DNA from: Chryseobacterium caseinilyticum
Lineage (GTDB): Bacteria; Bacteroidota; Bacteroidia; Flavobacteriales; Weeksellaceae
Reading direction: 5' to 3'
DNA: 64,000 nucleotides
NCBI RefSeq assembly: GCF_014837145.1
Contig: NZ_JACYFS010000001.1
Location: forward strand, 868,001-932,000
Shown: piece after piece, positions 8,244 to 16,691 of the stretch
How the letters are laid out: every line of letters starts with the position of its first letter
Position numbering within the stretch: the stretch's first letter is position 1
Position numbers and translations under genes: made by a program
The notes under the pieces: generated by a model
The model's input: the letters and a program-made list of their open reading frames with translations, nothing else
Databases searched by the model: none
Told to the model about the DNA's origin: nothing

Positions 8244-9100
8244 CACTCAAAATTTATCACATTGTCTAAGCAGCTTCCCAAACGAAGATCCTTGGCGCTT
8301 TCAAGGCTTACCTTCATTTTCCTCGCAATATCGCTGTATAAATCACTGCATTTTGATCCTTGATTAAAGGAATATCCCACGTAATCACTGTCGGAAATAT
8401 ATTTTGACTTTAAATTCTGAACAACCGCTTCTTCTGAAATGTTATTCCCGAATTTTACCGAATACGCTTTGTAAGAAGTGACTGATCCGGAAGTTCCGAA
8501 CCAAAAAATCACCATACCTTCCGTATTATTCCAACGGCTGAGATTAGCGTATGAAAAAGTGACATTTCCGTTCTGAGCCTTCGCCAAAGCTTCTGGAGAA
8601 GGCGGTTTCGTCCCTGCCAGTTTGATTCCTGCAAATTTAGGTACACTTACATAAACACTCAAAAAAGTTCCTTCATCAGTCTCAGGAATATATTCTGCAG
8701 GCATGTGCGCATTTTCCTTTTTTGGAATGTAAATAACACAGTACAGATTACCGTCAATTTTTAAATTGCCAACCCAATAACTCTTATAATAAGGCATTAA
8801 TACTCTGTTTTCTTCCAGACTACCTTTTTTAAGACCCGCAGGAACTACGTCATTTTTTAATAGATAAGTGATTCTTTCCAGTTGAGCAGGACTGTACTTT
8901 ATTTTTTTAAATTCTGGCTCACCGAATTTTTTATCTTCTGGTTTCAGTCGTGTTTTATAACCGTCATTAATGTCCCAAATTGCTGCGCGCAATTCTACAG
9001 GATGATCTCTCCGATTATCGGAATCAGGAATCGTGGTAGTTTTTTGTCCAAAAACAATAAGTTGGATAAACAGAAACAGGAATAATATATATTTTTTCAT
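8243..9100 (-). CDS. exported protein with C-terminal module A
   Basis: About 285 residues from the ATG at 9100 (a GTG precedes it). An N-terminal signal peptide (LFLFLFIQLIVFGQ) marks export. The C-terminal ~100 residues (RWNNTEGMVIFWFGTSG... to DLRLGSCLDN) are clearly similar to the N-terminal part of the 391-residue protein at 10048-11223; I call this module A. It carries two conserved Cys (SKCSDL and GSCLD) and may form a small disulfide-bonded fold. The central region is unrecognised. The gene lies 45 bases after the upstream gene and overlaps the MORN gene. Confidence 0.7.
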   Translation of the reverse strand: MKKYILFLFLFIQLIVFGQKTTTIPDSDNRRDHPVELRAAIWDINDGYKTRLKPEDKKFGEPEFKKIKYSPAQLERITYLLKNDVVPAGLKKGSLEENRVLMPYYKSYWVGNLKIDGNLYCVIYIPKKENAHMPAEYIPETDEGTFLSVYVSVPKFAGIKLAGTKPPSPEALAKAQNGNVTFSYANLSRWNNTEGMVIFWFGTSGSVTSYKAYSVKFGNNISEEAVVQNLKSKYISDSDYVGYSFNQGSKCSDLYSDIARKMKVSLESAKDLRLGSCLDNVINFE

Positions 9101-9145
9101 CACTTGTATTTTTAAATTTAATTTTAAAGTCGCAAATATGAGAGT

Positions 9146-10009
9146 CTATTTCTTTTTAGCAATCTCGAAATACATGGTGTTGGTGTTTATATTGCTGATC
9201 AGCATCATTGCATCTTCGCCGTCTTTGGTAAATTTTGTAACATCATTTCCTACTTTGTTTTTGTACTCAGATGGGGTGTAACCTTTTGCCGGAAGTTCCT
9301 GCAGAACCGGAATGAGATTATTCAGGAAAGCCATCGTTTCGGGGTCTGTCATATCCATTTCCAAAACATATTCGTAGGCTTCAGCGGTTTCGTTGATTTT
9401 ATTTTTAAAATATCCTAATCCAATTGTTCCGTTGTAGGTCATAAAGCCGGAATCATTTTTTCCGCTAATGGTTCCTTTTAAATTTTTAAAACCGGTAGCT
9501 CTCTCATCCAGTAAACGGTAAAAATCCCTTTTAAAATCGATTGTTTTTTCGAAAATTACCAATCCAGCGTCTGCTACGTAACCTTCATTTAAACCTACAC
9601 CTACTGTTGCTTTTGTCACGCCTGATGATGGCTGGAAATCATCGCTTTCCAGTATGGCGTAGTTCTCGGACACTTTTCCCTGAGTTCCTGCGTACGTATT
9701 GCTGCCGTCTTTGATAATGAGCATCGCATTCTGACCTTTGTTCTCTTTAGCTTTTACCGCACCCAATGCTGTGTACGCAAACCCTGTTTTGAAATTGACT
9801 TCTACAGCGACCGGTTCGTCTTTATAGCTTTCATATACTTTCGACCAGCCGTCTGCCAGTAAAGCTTTCTCTCTTTCAGAGATAGCTTGTTTTGCATCTG
9901 AAGTTGTGCTTGTTTTCGACTGTTTTGACGTTGCTGTGCTGGTTTTTTGTGCCTGTGCCAATGTAAAAGAGCATGCAATTATTGATATGGTAAAGAGTTT
10001 TTTAATCAT
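9146..10009 (-). CDS. exported protein consisting of module B
   Basis: 287 residues with a signal peptide (MIKKLFTISIIACSFTLAQAQ) and a Ser/Thr/Lys-rich linker. From about residue 45 onward it is similar to the C-terminal half of the 391-residue neighbour. Shared anchors include LLADGWSKVYESY vs LLTAQGWKKIYEDY, Y-TA-GAV, FEKTIDFKRDFYRLLDERATGFK vs the FERPFDFKRSFYNLL version, and the ending NTMYFEIAKKK vs NTAYFYIFKKK. I call this module B. No enzyme motif is visible. It is part of the tight operon, with spacings of 38 and 45 bases. Confidence 0.7.
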   Translation of the reverse strand: MIKKLFTISIIACSFTLAQAQKTSTATSKQSKTSTTSDAKQAISEREKALLADGWSKVYESYKDEPVAVEVNFKTGFAYTALGAVKAKENKGQNAMLIIKDGSNTYAGTQGKVSENYAILESDDFQPSSGVTKATVGVGLNEGYVADAGLVIFEKTIDFKRDFYRLLDERATGFKNLKGTISGKNDSGFMTYNGTIGLGYFKNKINETAEAYEYVLEMDMTDPETMAFLNNLIPVLQELPAKGYTPSEYKNKVGNDVTKFTKDGEDAMMLISNINTNTMYFEIAKKK

Positions 10010-10047
10010 GATTGTTTAGTTTTATTTAATTTAAATATTTTCTGATT

Positions 10048-11223
10048 TTATTTCTTTTTAAAAATATAGAAGTAAGCTGTGTTTTTGGCTGGATAGCTTG
10101 CGAGCATCATTACATTTTCACCATTTTTTATAAATTCCGATACGTCGCCACCCGCATCATTTTTGTAATTTTTGCCTGTAAAACCGAGTGCCGGAAGTTC
10201 TTTCATCACCAAATCAAGATTGTCTAAAAAAACAAGTGTTTTCGGATTGTTAAAATCGAGAACAATAATATATTCATGATTGGCATTTGATTCCAGAATT
10301 TTAGCTTCCTGATAGCCCAAAGCATCGTTGCTGTAAAAAATCTGTTCATTATTTTCTGTCATATTTCCTTTCATGCCTTTGTAATCTTTAAAACCGGTAT
10401 GCCTCGCTTCCAGAAGATTGTAAAAACTTCTTTTAAAATCAAAAGGTCTCTCAAAAACGACGAGGCAGGCACCTGAAATCGGTTCTCCCGAAGCATCAAT
10501 AAGATAGGTACCTTTCTGTACAGACAGATCTTCTTTTAAATCATAAACCCCAAGAGTTGCCAAATTATTTTCAATATTTTTTCTGATGCCACCCAACCGA
10601 TTATCACCGTTATAAGCTGCCAACATCGGAAATATCCCTGATTTACTAGAAGTCACCGCTCCTATTGCTGTGTAGGAATGTCCGGGCAAAAATCTTATTT
10701 CAGCAGCGCATGCCGCAGTTTGATAGTCTTCATAAATTTTCTTCCAACCTTGTGCGGTGAGTAATTTCTCTTCCTGTTCTACATACGGAGACATTTTAGA
10801 TTTATTCTCCGGCGTGAAAACAGGACCATCTTCAGCGCTCTTTACAAAACTGTAATTGACGTCTGCACAATTTCCGTTTCTCAGATCTTTCACATCCCGA
10901 AGACTCATGTTCAGGGATCTTGCAAGATAACCGTATGTCTGGTTGCAGTCGTAGTTTTCAAGAAATTCGTAGGTGATGTATTTTGATGACTTATACGCTT
11001 TCTTTTTCAACTCCTGAGCCACCTGAAATTCTTCATAAGAATCGTCAAACTTCACGGTAAAGGCCGCATATTCATTTGCTTTTCTGTCTGTTCCGTACCA
11101 TAAAACGAACGTACCTCTCTTGTTTTTCCAACGGTCAAGTGACACGCTCGTTTGTATCTGTGAATGCGCAAAGTTGCTGATTAGAATAAGCAGGAAAAGG
11201 AAAACAGATTTTTTTTTCATCAT
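10048..11223 (-). CDS. exported two-module protein (module A + module B)
   Basis: 391 residues with a signal peptide ending NFAHSQ. Residues about 28-130 are module A, matching the C-terminus of the 8243-9100 product (WKNKRGTFVLWYGTD... and DLRNGNCADV). Residues about 150-391 are module B, matching the 9146-10009 product. The operon thus contains A+B joined, B alone, and A at the end of a different protein: a clear case of module duplication and shuffling. It starts 2 bases after the TPR gene upstream. The function is unknown; location in the periplasm or at the surface is inferred from the signal peptide. Confidence 0.72.
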   Translation of the reverse strand: MMKKKSVFLFLLILISNFAHSQIQTSVSLDRWKNKRGTFVLWYGTDRKANEYAAFTVKFDDSYEEFQVAQELKKKAYKSSKYITYEFLENYDCNQTYGYLARSLNMSLRDVKDLRNGNCADVNYSFVKSAEDGPVFTPENKSKMSPYVEQEEKLLTAQGWKKIYEDYQTAACAAEIRFLPGHSYTAIGAVTSSKSGIFPMLAAYNGDNRLGGIRKNIENNLATLGVYDLKEDLSVQKGTYLIDASGEPISGACLVVFERPFDFKRSFYNLLEARHTGFKDYKGMKGNMTENNEQIFYSNDALGYQEAKILESNANHEYIIVLDFNNPKTLVFLDNLDLVMKELPALGFTGKNYKNDAGGDVSEFIKNGENVMMLASYPAKNTAYFYIFKKK

Positions 11224-11225
11224 TT

Positions 11226-12290
11226 CTATTTTTTAGATGCGGCGTCCAATGCATTAGCTTTGTTCTCATACCACTCTGCTTTTGCAGAGTCGTTGCGGCC
11301 CCATTTGTAGCCAATTGCCATGTACATGTGTGCAAGAGCATTATTTTCATCCGCAGCAATCGCCTTAGTCGCAGAAGCAATTACCGTTTCATAATCCTTT
11401 AAATTCATTGCGATATCTGCTTTGTTGGTAAAATATTCCGGTTTTGATGGATCTTTATCGCATGCAATACTGATCAATGAAAGCGCCTTATTTAAATTGC
11501 CAATCTTCATAAATGAAATTGCGGCACTGTTGTAATCATCAGCATACATGTGCGGTTCCGGAACGTCGTAAGCCAATTGATATTGCTCTGAGGCTTCTTT
11601 GTACATCTGCAGTCTCATATAGAAATTCCCGAAATAACATCGAAGAAAACCAGCGTCTAGATTTTTCACAAGGATGCCTCTGTTGAAAAGGTCTTTCGCC
11701 CCGTTAACATTGTTGAGTTTTGCATAAGCTGCAAAAGCTTCTTTGTACATTTCTGCCTGAGAAGGATGTTTTTCGACTCCTTTTAAAAACACCGATAATG
11801 CAGAATCATAATCTCCCAAAGCATAATGATAACCGCCGAGCTTGATATAGAATTGGATGGGTTCGGGATTGATCATTAAAGCGGCTTTCTGATCTTCAAG
11901 CGCTTTTTCCACTAAACCTTTTCTGTAAAATGCAACTCCACGAAGTGTAAGAATGTTATCATCATTCGGTAATAATTTGATGGCCTTGGAAAGTGTTATC
12001 AGTGCAGCATTGACGTCGTTATCTCCATACATCTGCCAGCCTCCGCGTTCCGCCAAAATATAGCCATTTTCCGGATATTTTTTTTCAAGAACAGTCAGCA
12101 GTCGATAGGCTTCATTGATGTCGACGGTTGTATAACTGATTTTCGTAAGTTTAATATAATCAGGATCTTTTTGTTGAGAACTAAACGTTCCAAAGCTGAA
12201 AAATTTAAACACAAACAGCAAAAAAAACTTTAAAAATGATAATCGTTTAGACAGGAAGATTTCGGCAAATATTATTCTGGATGATTTCAT
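11226..12290 (-). CDS. TPR-repeat protein, exported
   Basis: About 354 residues using the ATG at 12290. The frame extends 33 codons further upstream, but that would run into the preceding gene, and a hydrophobic segment (RLSFLKFFLLFVFKFFSFG) follows MKSSRII directly, as expected for a signal peptide or anchor. The rest is a series of 34-residue TPR helical pairs (for example QFYIKLGGYHYALGDYDSAL, YKEASEQYQLAY, SKPEYFTNKADIAMNLKDYE). TPRs are protein-binding scaffolds. It sits between another TPR gene and the module genes, so it probably supports the same exported complex. Confidence 0.75.
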   Translation of the reverse strand: MKSSRIIFAEIFLSKRLSFLKFFLLFVFKFFSFGTFSSQQKDPDYIKLTKISYTTVDINEAYRLLTVLEKKYPENGYILAERGGWQMYGDNDVNAALITLSKAIKLLPNDDNILTLRGVAFYRKGLVEKALEDQKAALMINPEPIQFYIKLGGYHYALGDYDSALSVFLKGVEKHPSQAEMYKEAFAAYAKLNNVNGAKDLFNRGILVKNLDAGFLRCYFGNFYMRLQMYKEASEQYQLAYDVPEPHMYADDYNSAAISFMKIGNLNKALSLISIACDKDPSKPEYFTNKADIAMNLKDYETVIASATKAIAADENNALAHMYMAIGYKWGRNDSAKAEWYENKANALDAASKK

Positions 12291-12330
12291 GACAGTTAGT
12301 TTTTTTTTAATGAAAATACTTATGTTCCTT

Positions 12331-13005
12331 TTATTGAGAAAGTCTGAAAAATGCGCCACCTGCTTTTTCATATTCTTCATATTCCGCATGAGCTTTGTCG
12401 AAATCTGTTTTGGCTAAATCTTTTAATGGAGAATCTGCAGGTGCGTTGTTGATGATGAATAGAAAATCGTTCATCGCATCTACAAATTTTATTTTTCTGG
12501 TATGCATTCTTCCGCGGTACAGATAAGCTTCTAGATCTTTCGGATTTTGAGAAATGGCTTTATTAAGGTCAGGAATGGCCAGGTCGGCAGAATTCATTTT
12601 AGCATGAAGTTTTCCTCTGAACTGTAAGGCCTGATAAAAATCCGGTTTTATTTTCAATGCAGCATCAAGGTATTGCAAAGCTTGATTATTTTTCTCCTGT
12701 GAGATTAACGATGTGGCTGCTAAAAAACTTGCATCTGGATTTTGTGGATTAATTTTAAACGCTTTTTCAGCATCGATCAATGCTTCGTCAAATTTTTTGA
12801 GCCTGATTAAAACATTGGCGCGCTGGGTAAGAGCAGCTTCGTTTTTAGGATTTTTATCAATGGCTGTGGTTAGTTCTGTCAAGGCCGGTTGAAAATTGTT
12901 CTGTCTTGCGGCATTGACAGCCTCAGGAGAAAGTAATTGCTGACCCGAAAGACTGATTACAGATAAGAAAAAGCCTAAAAAGAATAGTTTAATTTGAGTT
13001 CTCAT
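12331..13005 (-). CDS. TPR-repeat protein, exported (first gene of operon)
   Basis: 224 residues with a signal peptide (LFFLGFFLSVISLSGQQ) followed by at least four TPR units (NEAALTQRANVLIRLKKFDEAL, PDASFLAATSLISQEKNNQAL, YQALQFRGKLHAKMNSADLA, LEAYLYRGRMHTRKIKFVDA). It is the promoter-proximal gene of the seven-gene run; a TATCTTTG box lies about 80 bases upstream. It would act as a periplasmic or outer-membrane-facing scaffold. The C-terminus ends KAGGAFFRLSQ with no anchor. Confidence 0.75.
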   Translation of the reverse strand: MRTQIKLFFLGFFLSVISLSGQQLLSPEAVNAARQNNFQPALTELTTAIDKNPKNEAALTQRANVLIRLKKFDEALIDAEKAFKINPQNPDASFLAATSLISQEKNNQALQYLDAALKIKPDFYQALQFRGKLHAKMNSADLAIPDLNKAISQNPKDLEAYLYRGRMHTRKIKFVDAMNDFLFIINNAPADSPLKDLAKTDFDKAHAEYEEYEKAGGAFFRLSQ

Positions 13006-13082
13006 GATATCTGATTTTCTAAGATCATGAGATAGGAAAATTCATCAATATAGATTACTCTCCGTTCTCTCATGAACCTATA

Positions 13083-13090
13083 CAAAGATA
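13083..13090 (-). promoter_or_regulatory. -7 promoter box of the seven-gene secreted operon
   Basis: Reading leftwards, TATCTTTG fits the Bacteroidota -7 consensus TAnnTTTG. It sits 78 bases before the start of the first TPR gene, leaving a leader of roughly 70 bases. No good TTTG -33 element was seen at the usual spacing. Confidence 0.5.
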
Positions 13091-13201
13091 TTTTGGAACA
13101 CATTTTTTCACAATGGGCTGTTCAGCCCATTTTTATTTCAGAATGAAATATTGAAAGTGCTGTTGGAATTTAGATTTAAACTAAAAATTTAGGTAAAATA
13201 T

Positions 13202-13852
13202 TTAAAAAAGATTTCGATCACGTGCTTTCTGAAGCAATTCGGTTCGGTTGTGTGCCTGAAGTTTCTGGTAAATATTTTCGATATGTCTTTTCACCGTAAA
13301 AGGCGAGATAAAAAGCTGCTCTGAAATCACTTTATTCGTCAAACCTTTGCTCAAAAGCTCCAGAATTTCACTTTCTCTAGCCGAAAGCAGATTTTCTGTC
13401 ATTTCGCTTTGAGGCTGCACAGCATCACTACTTTTTCGAAGCAATTTTAACGTTTTAACGGCAATCGAAGGAGACATTACCGCACCGCCAGCCATTGTAT
13501 CGATGATGGTTTCGTGAATTTTTTCTGCTTTTGTATCCTTTAAAATATAACTGTCCGCACCGGCCTGAATTGCCCTGAAAATATGATCATCATCGTCATA
13601 CACCGTAATCACGACAATTTTAATTTCAGGATATTTTTGCTTCATCACAAAAGTTGCGTCGATACCATTCATTACAGGCATTTCAATATCCATAAAGATT
13701 AAATCTATATCACTATTCTGTTCGATTTTTTCAATGCCTGACTTTCCGTTTTCTGCGGTGATAACTATGGAAATATCGGGATAAAGTGAAAGTTTCTCTT
13801 TTAAAGATTTCAAAGCGACTTTATTATCTTCTACAATGGCGATTTTTGTCAT
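13202..13852 (-). CDS. NarL/LuxR-type response regulator
   Basis: 216 residues. The receiver domain has Asp 9 in the acidic pocket, phospho-acceptor Asp 55 (LIFMDIEMPVMNG) and a Lys in LKDTK. The C-terminal LuxR-type HTH runs from about residue 148 (LSARESEILELLSKGLTNKVISE... TVKRHIENIYQKL). Its start overlaps the kinase stop (ATGA), so the two are co-translated. It should bind DNA when phosphorylated; the secreted TPR/MORN operon immediately downstream on the same strand is a natural target, but that is inference. Confidence 0.92.
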   Translation of the reverse strand: MTKIAIVEDNKVALKSLKEKLSLYPDISIVITAENGKSGIEKIEQNSDIDLIFMDIEMPVMNGIDATFVMKQKYPEIKIVVITVYDDDDHIFRAIQAGADSYILKDTKAEKIHETIIDTMAGGAVMSPSIAVKTLKLLRKSSDAVQPQSEMTENLLSARESEILELLSKGLTNKVISEQLFISPFTVKRHIENIYQKLQAHNRTELLQKARDRNLF

Positions 13853-15825
13853 TTCAATGGTGTTACAATGGTGTATCTTGTGCCTTTTCCGGGCGAAGTT
13901 TCCAACTTGAGTGTTCCGGAAAGTTCATCAATTCTTTTGTGAATATTGGAAAGTCCGAATGAACTGTCTTTTTCCCTTTCAAAATCAAACCCTTTTCCAT
14001 TATCAGAAATTATCATTTTTAAGTCATTCAGATTCTGATTAATTTGAATATCGATCAATCCGGCTTCACTGTGTTTCAAAGAATTGTTGATGATTTCCTG
14101 CAGAATTCTGAAAATATTCGCTGCAACTTTAGAGTCGAGTTTTACATTTTCATGAATAACAAACTTATAATTAAATTTAACATCCTCTTTAGCCTCAGAA
14201 GCATTATTGATAAAATTCAGAATTTTAAGGTGTAGATCTTCCAGAAAAACTTCGTTCGCGTTCAATATCCATAATGTATTTCTTAATTCCGATATCGAAA
14301 GATCCACAAATGTCGAGAGGGAAGAAATTTTTTCCTTATACCTTGAAGAATCTGTCTCTGAGATATTTATCAAGCTGTCCAGCGTAGAACTCATCAATGT
14401 CAGCTGTGAACCAACGCTGTCGTGAAGATCCCGGGATATTTCGAGCCTTTGCTGTTGTGCTTTTGAGATATTCTGTTCCTGAAGCAAATCATTTTCCAAT
14501 GCCAGCTGTTTTTGCCTGAGTCGCGATTTTATATTTAAGTTCCTGAATATAAGCATTCCGACGATCACCAAACCTGCCAGAACAATCAGCCAGATATTCT
14601 TTTGCCTGGAAGAAAGAACTTCCTGTGAAATTTTGAGTTTGGAAAGGTTGAGTTCTTTTTCTTTCTTTTCAGTTTCATATTTTACATTTAGAAATGCTGC
14701 TTTATCGATCATCTCAGTATTGAAAATCTTTTCCTGATAAGCTGTATATTGCTGCTGTAAAATTATTGCTTTGCTAAGATTGCCGGACAGTCTGTAAATC
14801 TCCGCCAGACTTTTGCTGCTTTCTGCTATTCTGTCATCAGACTTTATATTTTTTGAAACCATCAGTGCTTTTTCAGCCAAAGGTATAGCCTGATTTAGAT
14901 TTCCCATATCCTTGTAACATTCTGCTATGTTTAGGTAAGTGTAACTTAATCCTAAGCTGTCCTGCTCCTGTTCTCTGATGGCTTTGCTTTTTTCATAATA
15001 CCAGAGCGCTTTACGGTAATTCTTCAGTTTCTTATATTCGGCACCGGAATTAAGATAACTAATTCCCAAACCGTATTGATCATTGATTTTTGTTTGAAGA
15101 CTTATGGCCTTTTGCTGATATAGTAAAGCAGAATCATGTTTACCTAAAATGGAATAGGCATTTGCTAAATTATTGAAATTACTTGCAAGACTATAATTAT
15201 TATTATCTTTTTTTCTCAGTACAAGCGCTTTTTTTTGCCAGTTTAAAGCTTCATTGCGCTGGTTAATTTCCTGATAAACAAGGCCAATATTACTGCAGAT
15301 ATTTCCCTGAATTTTAACTGACCCAGTAGCTTCTGCATATTTTAAGGCTGAGAAAAATGTGGACAACGCATCTCTATAATCCCCTGCCTTCCATTGTAAT
15401 AAGCCAATATTATTTGAAATGCTTGCTACTAATTTCGATCTCTTGGAAGATTTTGCAAGTGGAAGCGCTTTATTATAATACTTTAAAGCCGAACTGTAAT
15501 GTGCATCAATATCCTCTACAATACCAAGAAAATTCAATGCATCAGCAATGCCCGACTGATCACTTGTTTTTTCTGAAAGCCGCAGCATAGCTGTTGCATA
15601 TTTTTTCAGTTCGTCATTATCGGTATCTATATACTCACGACAGATTTTTCTAAAAATATTTATTCTTGCTGAATCTGCTATGTATTTGGAATTGAGCTTC
15701 TGCTTGAGGGTACGGATAATTGTTTGCTCGCTACTGTTCTCTAATACGGTTTCAGGTAATTTCTGAACCTGCGCGGAATACAGATCAGAGAAAAATATCA
15801 ATAATATCAGATATCTCACAATCAT
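13849..15825 (-). CDS. TPR-containing sensor histidine kinase (HisKA_3 type)
   Basis: 658 residues: signal sequence (YLILLIFFSDLYSAQ), about seven TPR units across residues 60-370 in the presumed periplasmic part, one membrane helix (IWLIVLAGLVIVGMLIF, about 410-430), then a HisKA_3 dimerisation box with the phospho-His in ISRDLHDSVGSQL and an ATPase domain (NIFRILQEIINNSLKHS, SDNGKGFD, FGLSNIHKRI). This layout is typical of Bacteroidota two-component kinases that sense through TPR domains. It is upstream of and overlaps its LuxR-type regulator. Confidence 0.9.
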   Translation of the reverse strand: MIVRYLILLIFFSDLYSAQVQKLPETVLENSSEQTIIRTLKQKLNSKYIADSARINIFRKICREYIDTDNDELKKYATAMLRLSEKTSDQSGIADALNFLGIVEDIDAHYSSALKYYNKALPLAKSSKRSKLVASISNNIGLLQWKAGDYRDALSTFFSALKYAEATGSVKIQGNICSNIGLVYQEINQRNEALNWQKKALVLRKKDNNNYSLASNFNNLANAYSILGKHDSALLYQQKAISLQTKINDQYGLGISYLNSGAEYKKLKNYRKALWYYEKSKAIREQEQDSLGLSYTYLNIAECYKDMGNLNQAIPLAEKALMVSKNIKSDDRIAESSKSLAEIYRLSGNLSKAIILQQQYTAYQEKIFNTEMIDKAAFLNVKYETEKKEKELNLSKLKISQEVLSSRQKNIWLIVLAGLVIVGMLIFRNLNIKSRLRQKQLALENDLLQEQNISKAQQQRLEISRDLHDSVGSQLTLMSSTLDSLINISETDSSRYKEKISSLSTFVDLSISELRNTLWILNANEVFLEDLHLKILNFINNASEAKEDVKFNYKFVIHENVKLDSKVAANIFRILQEIINNSLKHSEAGLIDIQINQNLNDLKMIISDNGKGFDFEREKDSSFGLSNIHKRIDELSGTLKLETSPGKGTRYTIVTPLK

Positions 15826-15940
15826 CGGTTAATTTTATTTAGTGTGAAATAAAGATACAATATGATCCAGTAATAAATAGAAAATTGCTGAAATTATATC
15901 AAGTCAGCACCTGATATCGTAATTAAATAGTTTAATATAA

Positions 15941-16378
15941 ATTGATTTTGACCTTTTTAAACTGATAGAGGAAATCAAAACAGACTATAAAAATCAGTAT
16001 TCTGCCCATTATCTCATATTAACAACACAAGAATCAGGCAATGTTAATGCGGATAGAATGAAATTGTTAGAGATTAACAACAATCTGGTGGATAATGCAG
16101 TAAAATTCTCTTTAACTGGAACTGCCATTTTCATTTCATTTGAAAAAATAAATAATAAACTTAGAGTAAGTGTTAAAAACGAAGGAATAGGTATCAAATC
16201 AAAGAAAAGGTTTACACGTTATTGTAATTCGCTTAGAGCAAATTTTCTTAAATTTACAGGAACTTCGCACAAAAACTATTTAAAGATTCATTCTGAAAGA
16301 CATCTACTTGATTTAAAGAAACTATGCGTTACCAATCCTATGGCATGCACAACTCTTTCACAGAATCTTTCATGGTAA
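15941..16378 (+). pseudogene. histidine kinase ATPase-domain remnant
   Basis: An open frame from about 15941 reads a recognisable kinase C-terminal segment: a pre-ATPase strand region (FDLFKLIEEIK), ADRMKLLEINNNLVDNAVKFS (N box, two pieces) and VSVKNEGIGIK (G1-like box with Asp replaced by Asn). After base ~16210 the similarity stops and the frame runs into unrelated sequence to a stop at 16378. The HisKA box, the GLGL region and a start are missing, so this is a decayed fragment of a PAS-type kinase gene. It is not part of the TPR kinase next door, which is on the opposite strand. Confidence 0.65.
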
Positions 16379-16493
16379 AAATGGGAATTTTTTTTGTCTC
16401 AGGATAAAATTTTGAGGCACAGATAAACCCCGTTTGCAAGCCATCAGTGAACTGATCGTTATTGATTTTCAAACCTTGATTAGTAGTTAGCAT
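16338..16493 (-). pseudogene. short fragment with a catalase-like N-terminus (tentative)
   Basis: A 51-codon minus-strand frame starts MLTTNQGLKINNDQ, which resembles the conserved beginning of monofunctional catalases (LTTNQG....D.Q). The rest (GFICASKFYPETKKIPIF...) does not continue into the catalase core. It overlaps the kinase remnant, so it is at best a second relic in a gene graveyard. The remaining stretch to 16691 holds nothing I recognise. Low confidence. Confidence 0.22.
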
Positions 16494-16691
16494 TTCATCA
16501 GATTGTAATCTTAAAATCCTGCGAGATTTTTTAAATTTCCTGAATTTTCATTTTTCATAAATATTATTTAAGTAGTTGACCTTGCTTCTTTTTTTTTAAT
16601 TAAATGTTATAATTCTTCTAAATTTAAAACTTTTCTTGGACGCGTACTCTTCTGTCAACTGCAGATATATAATAAAACCAGTTGTGCTTTA

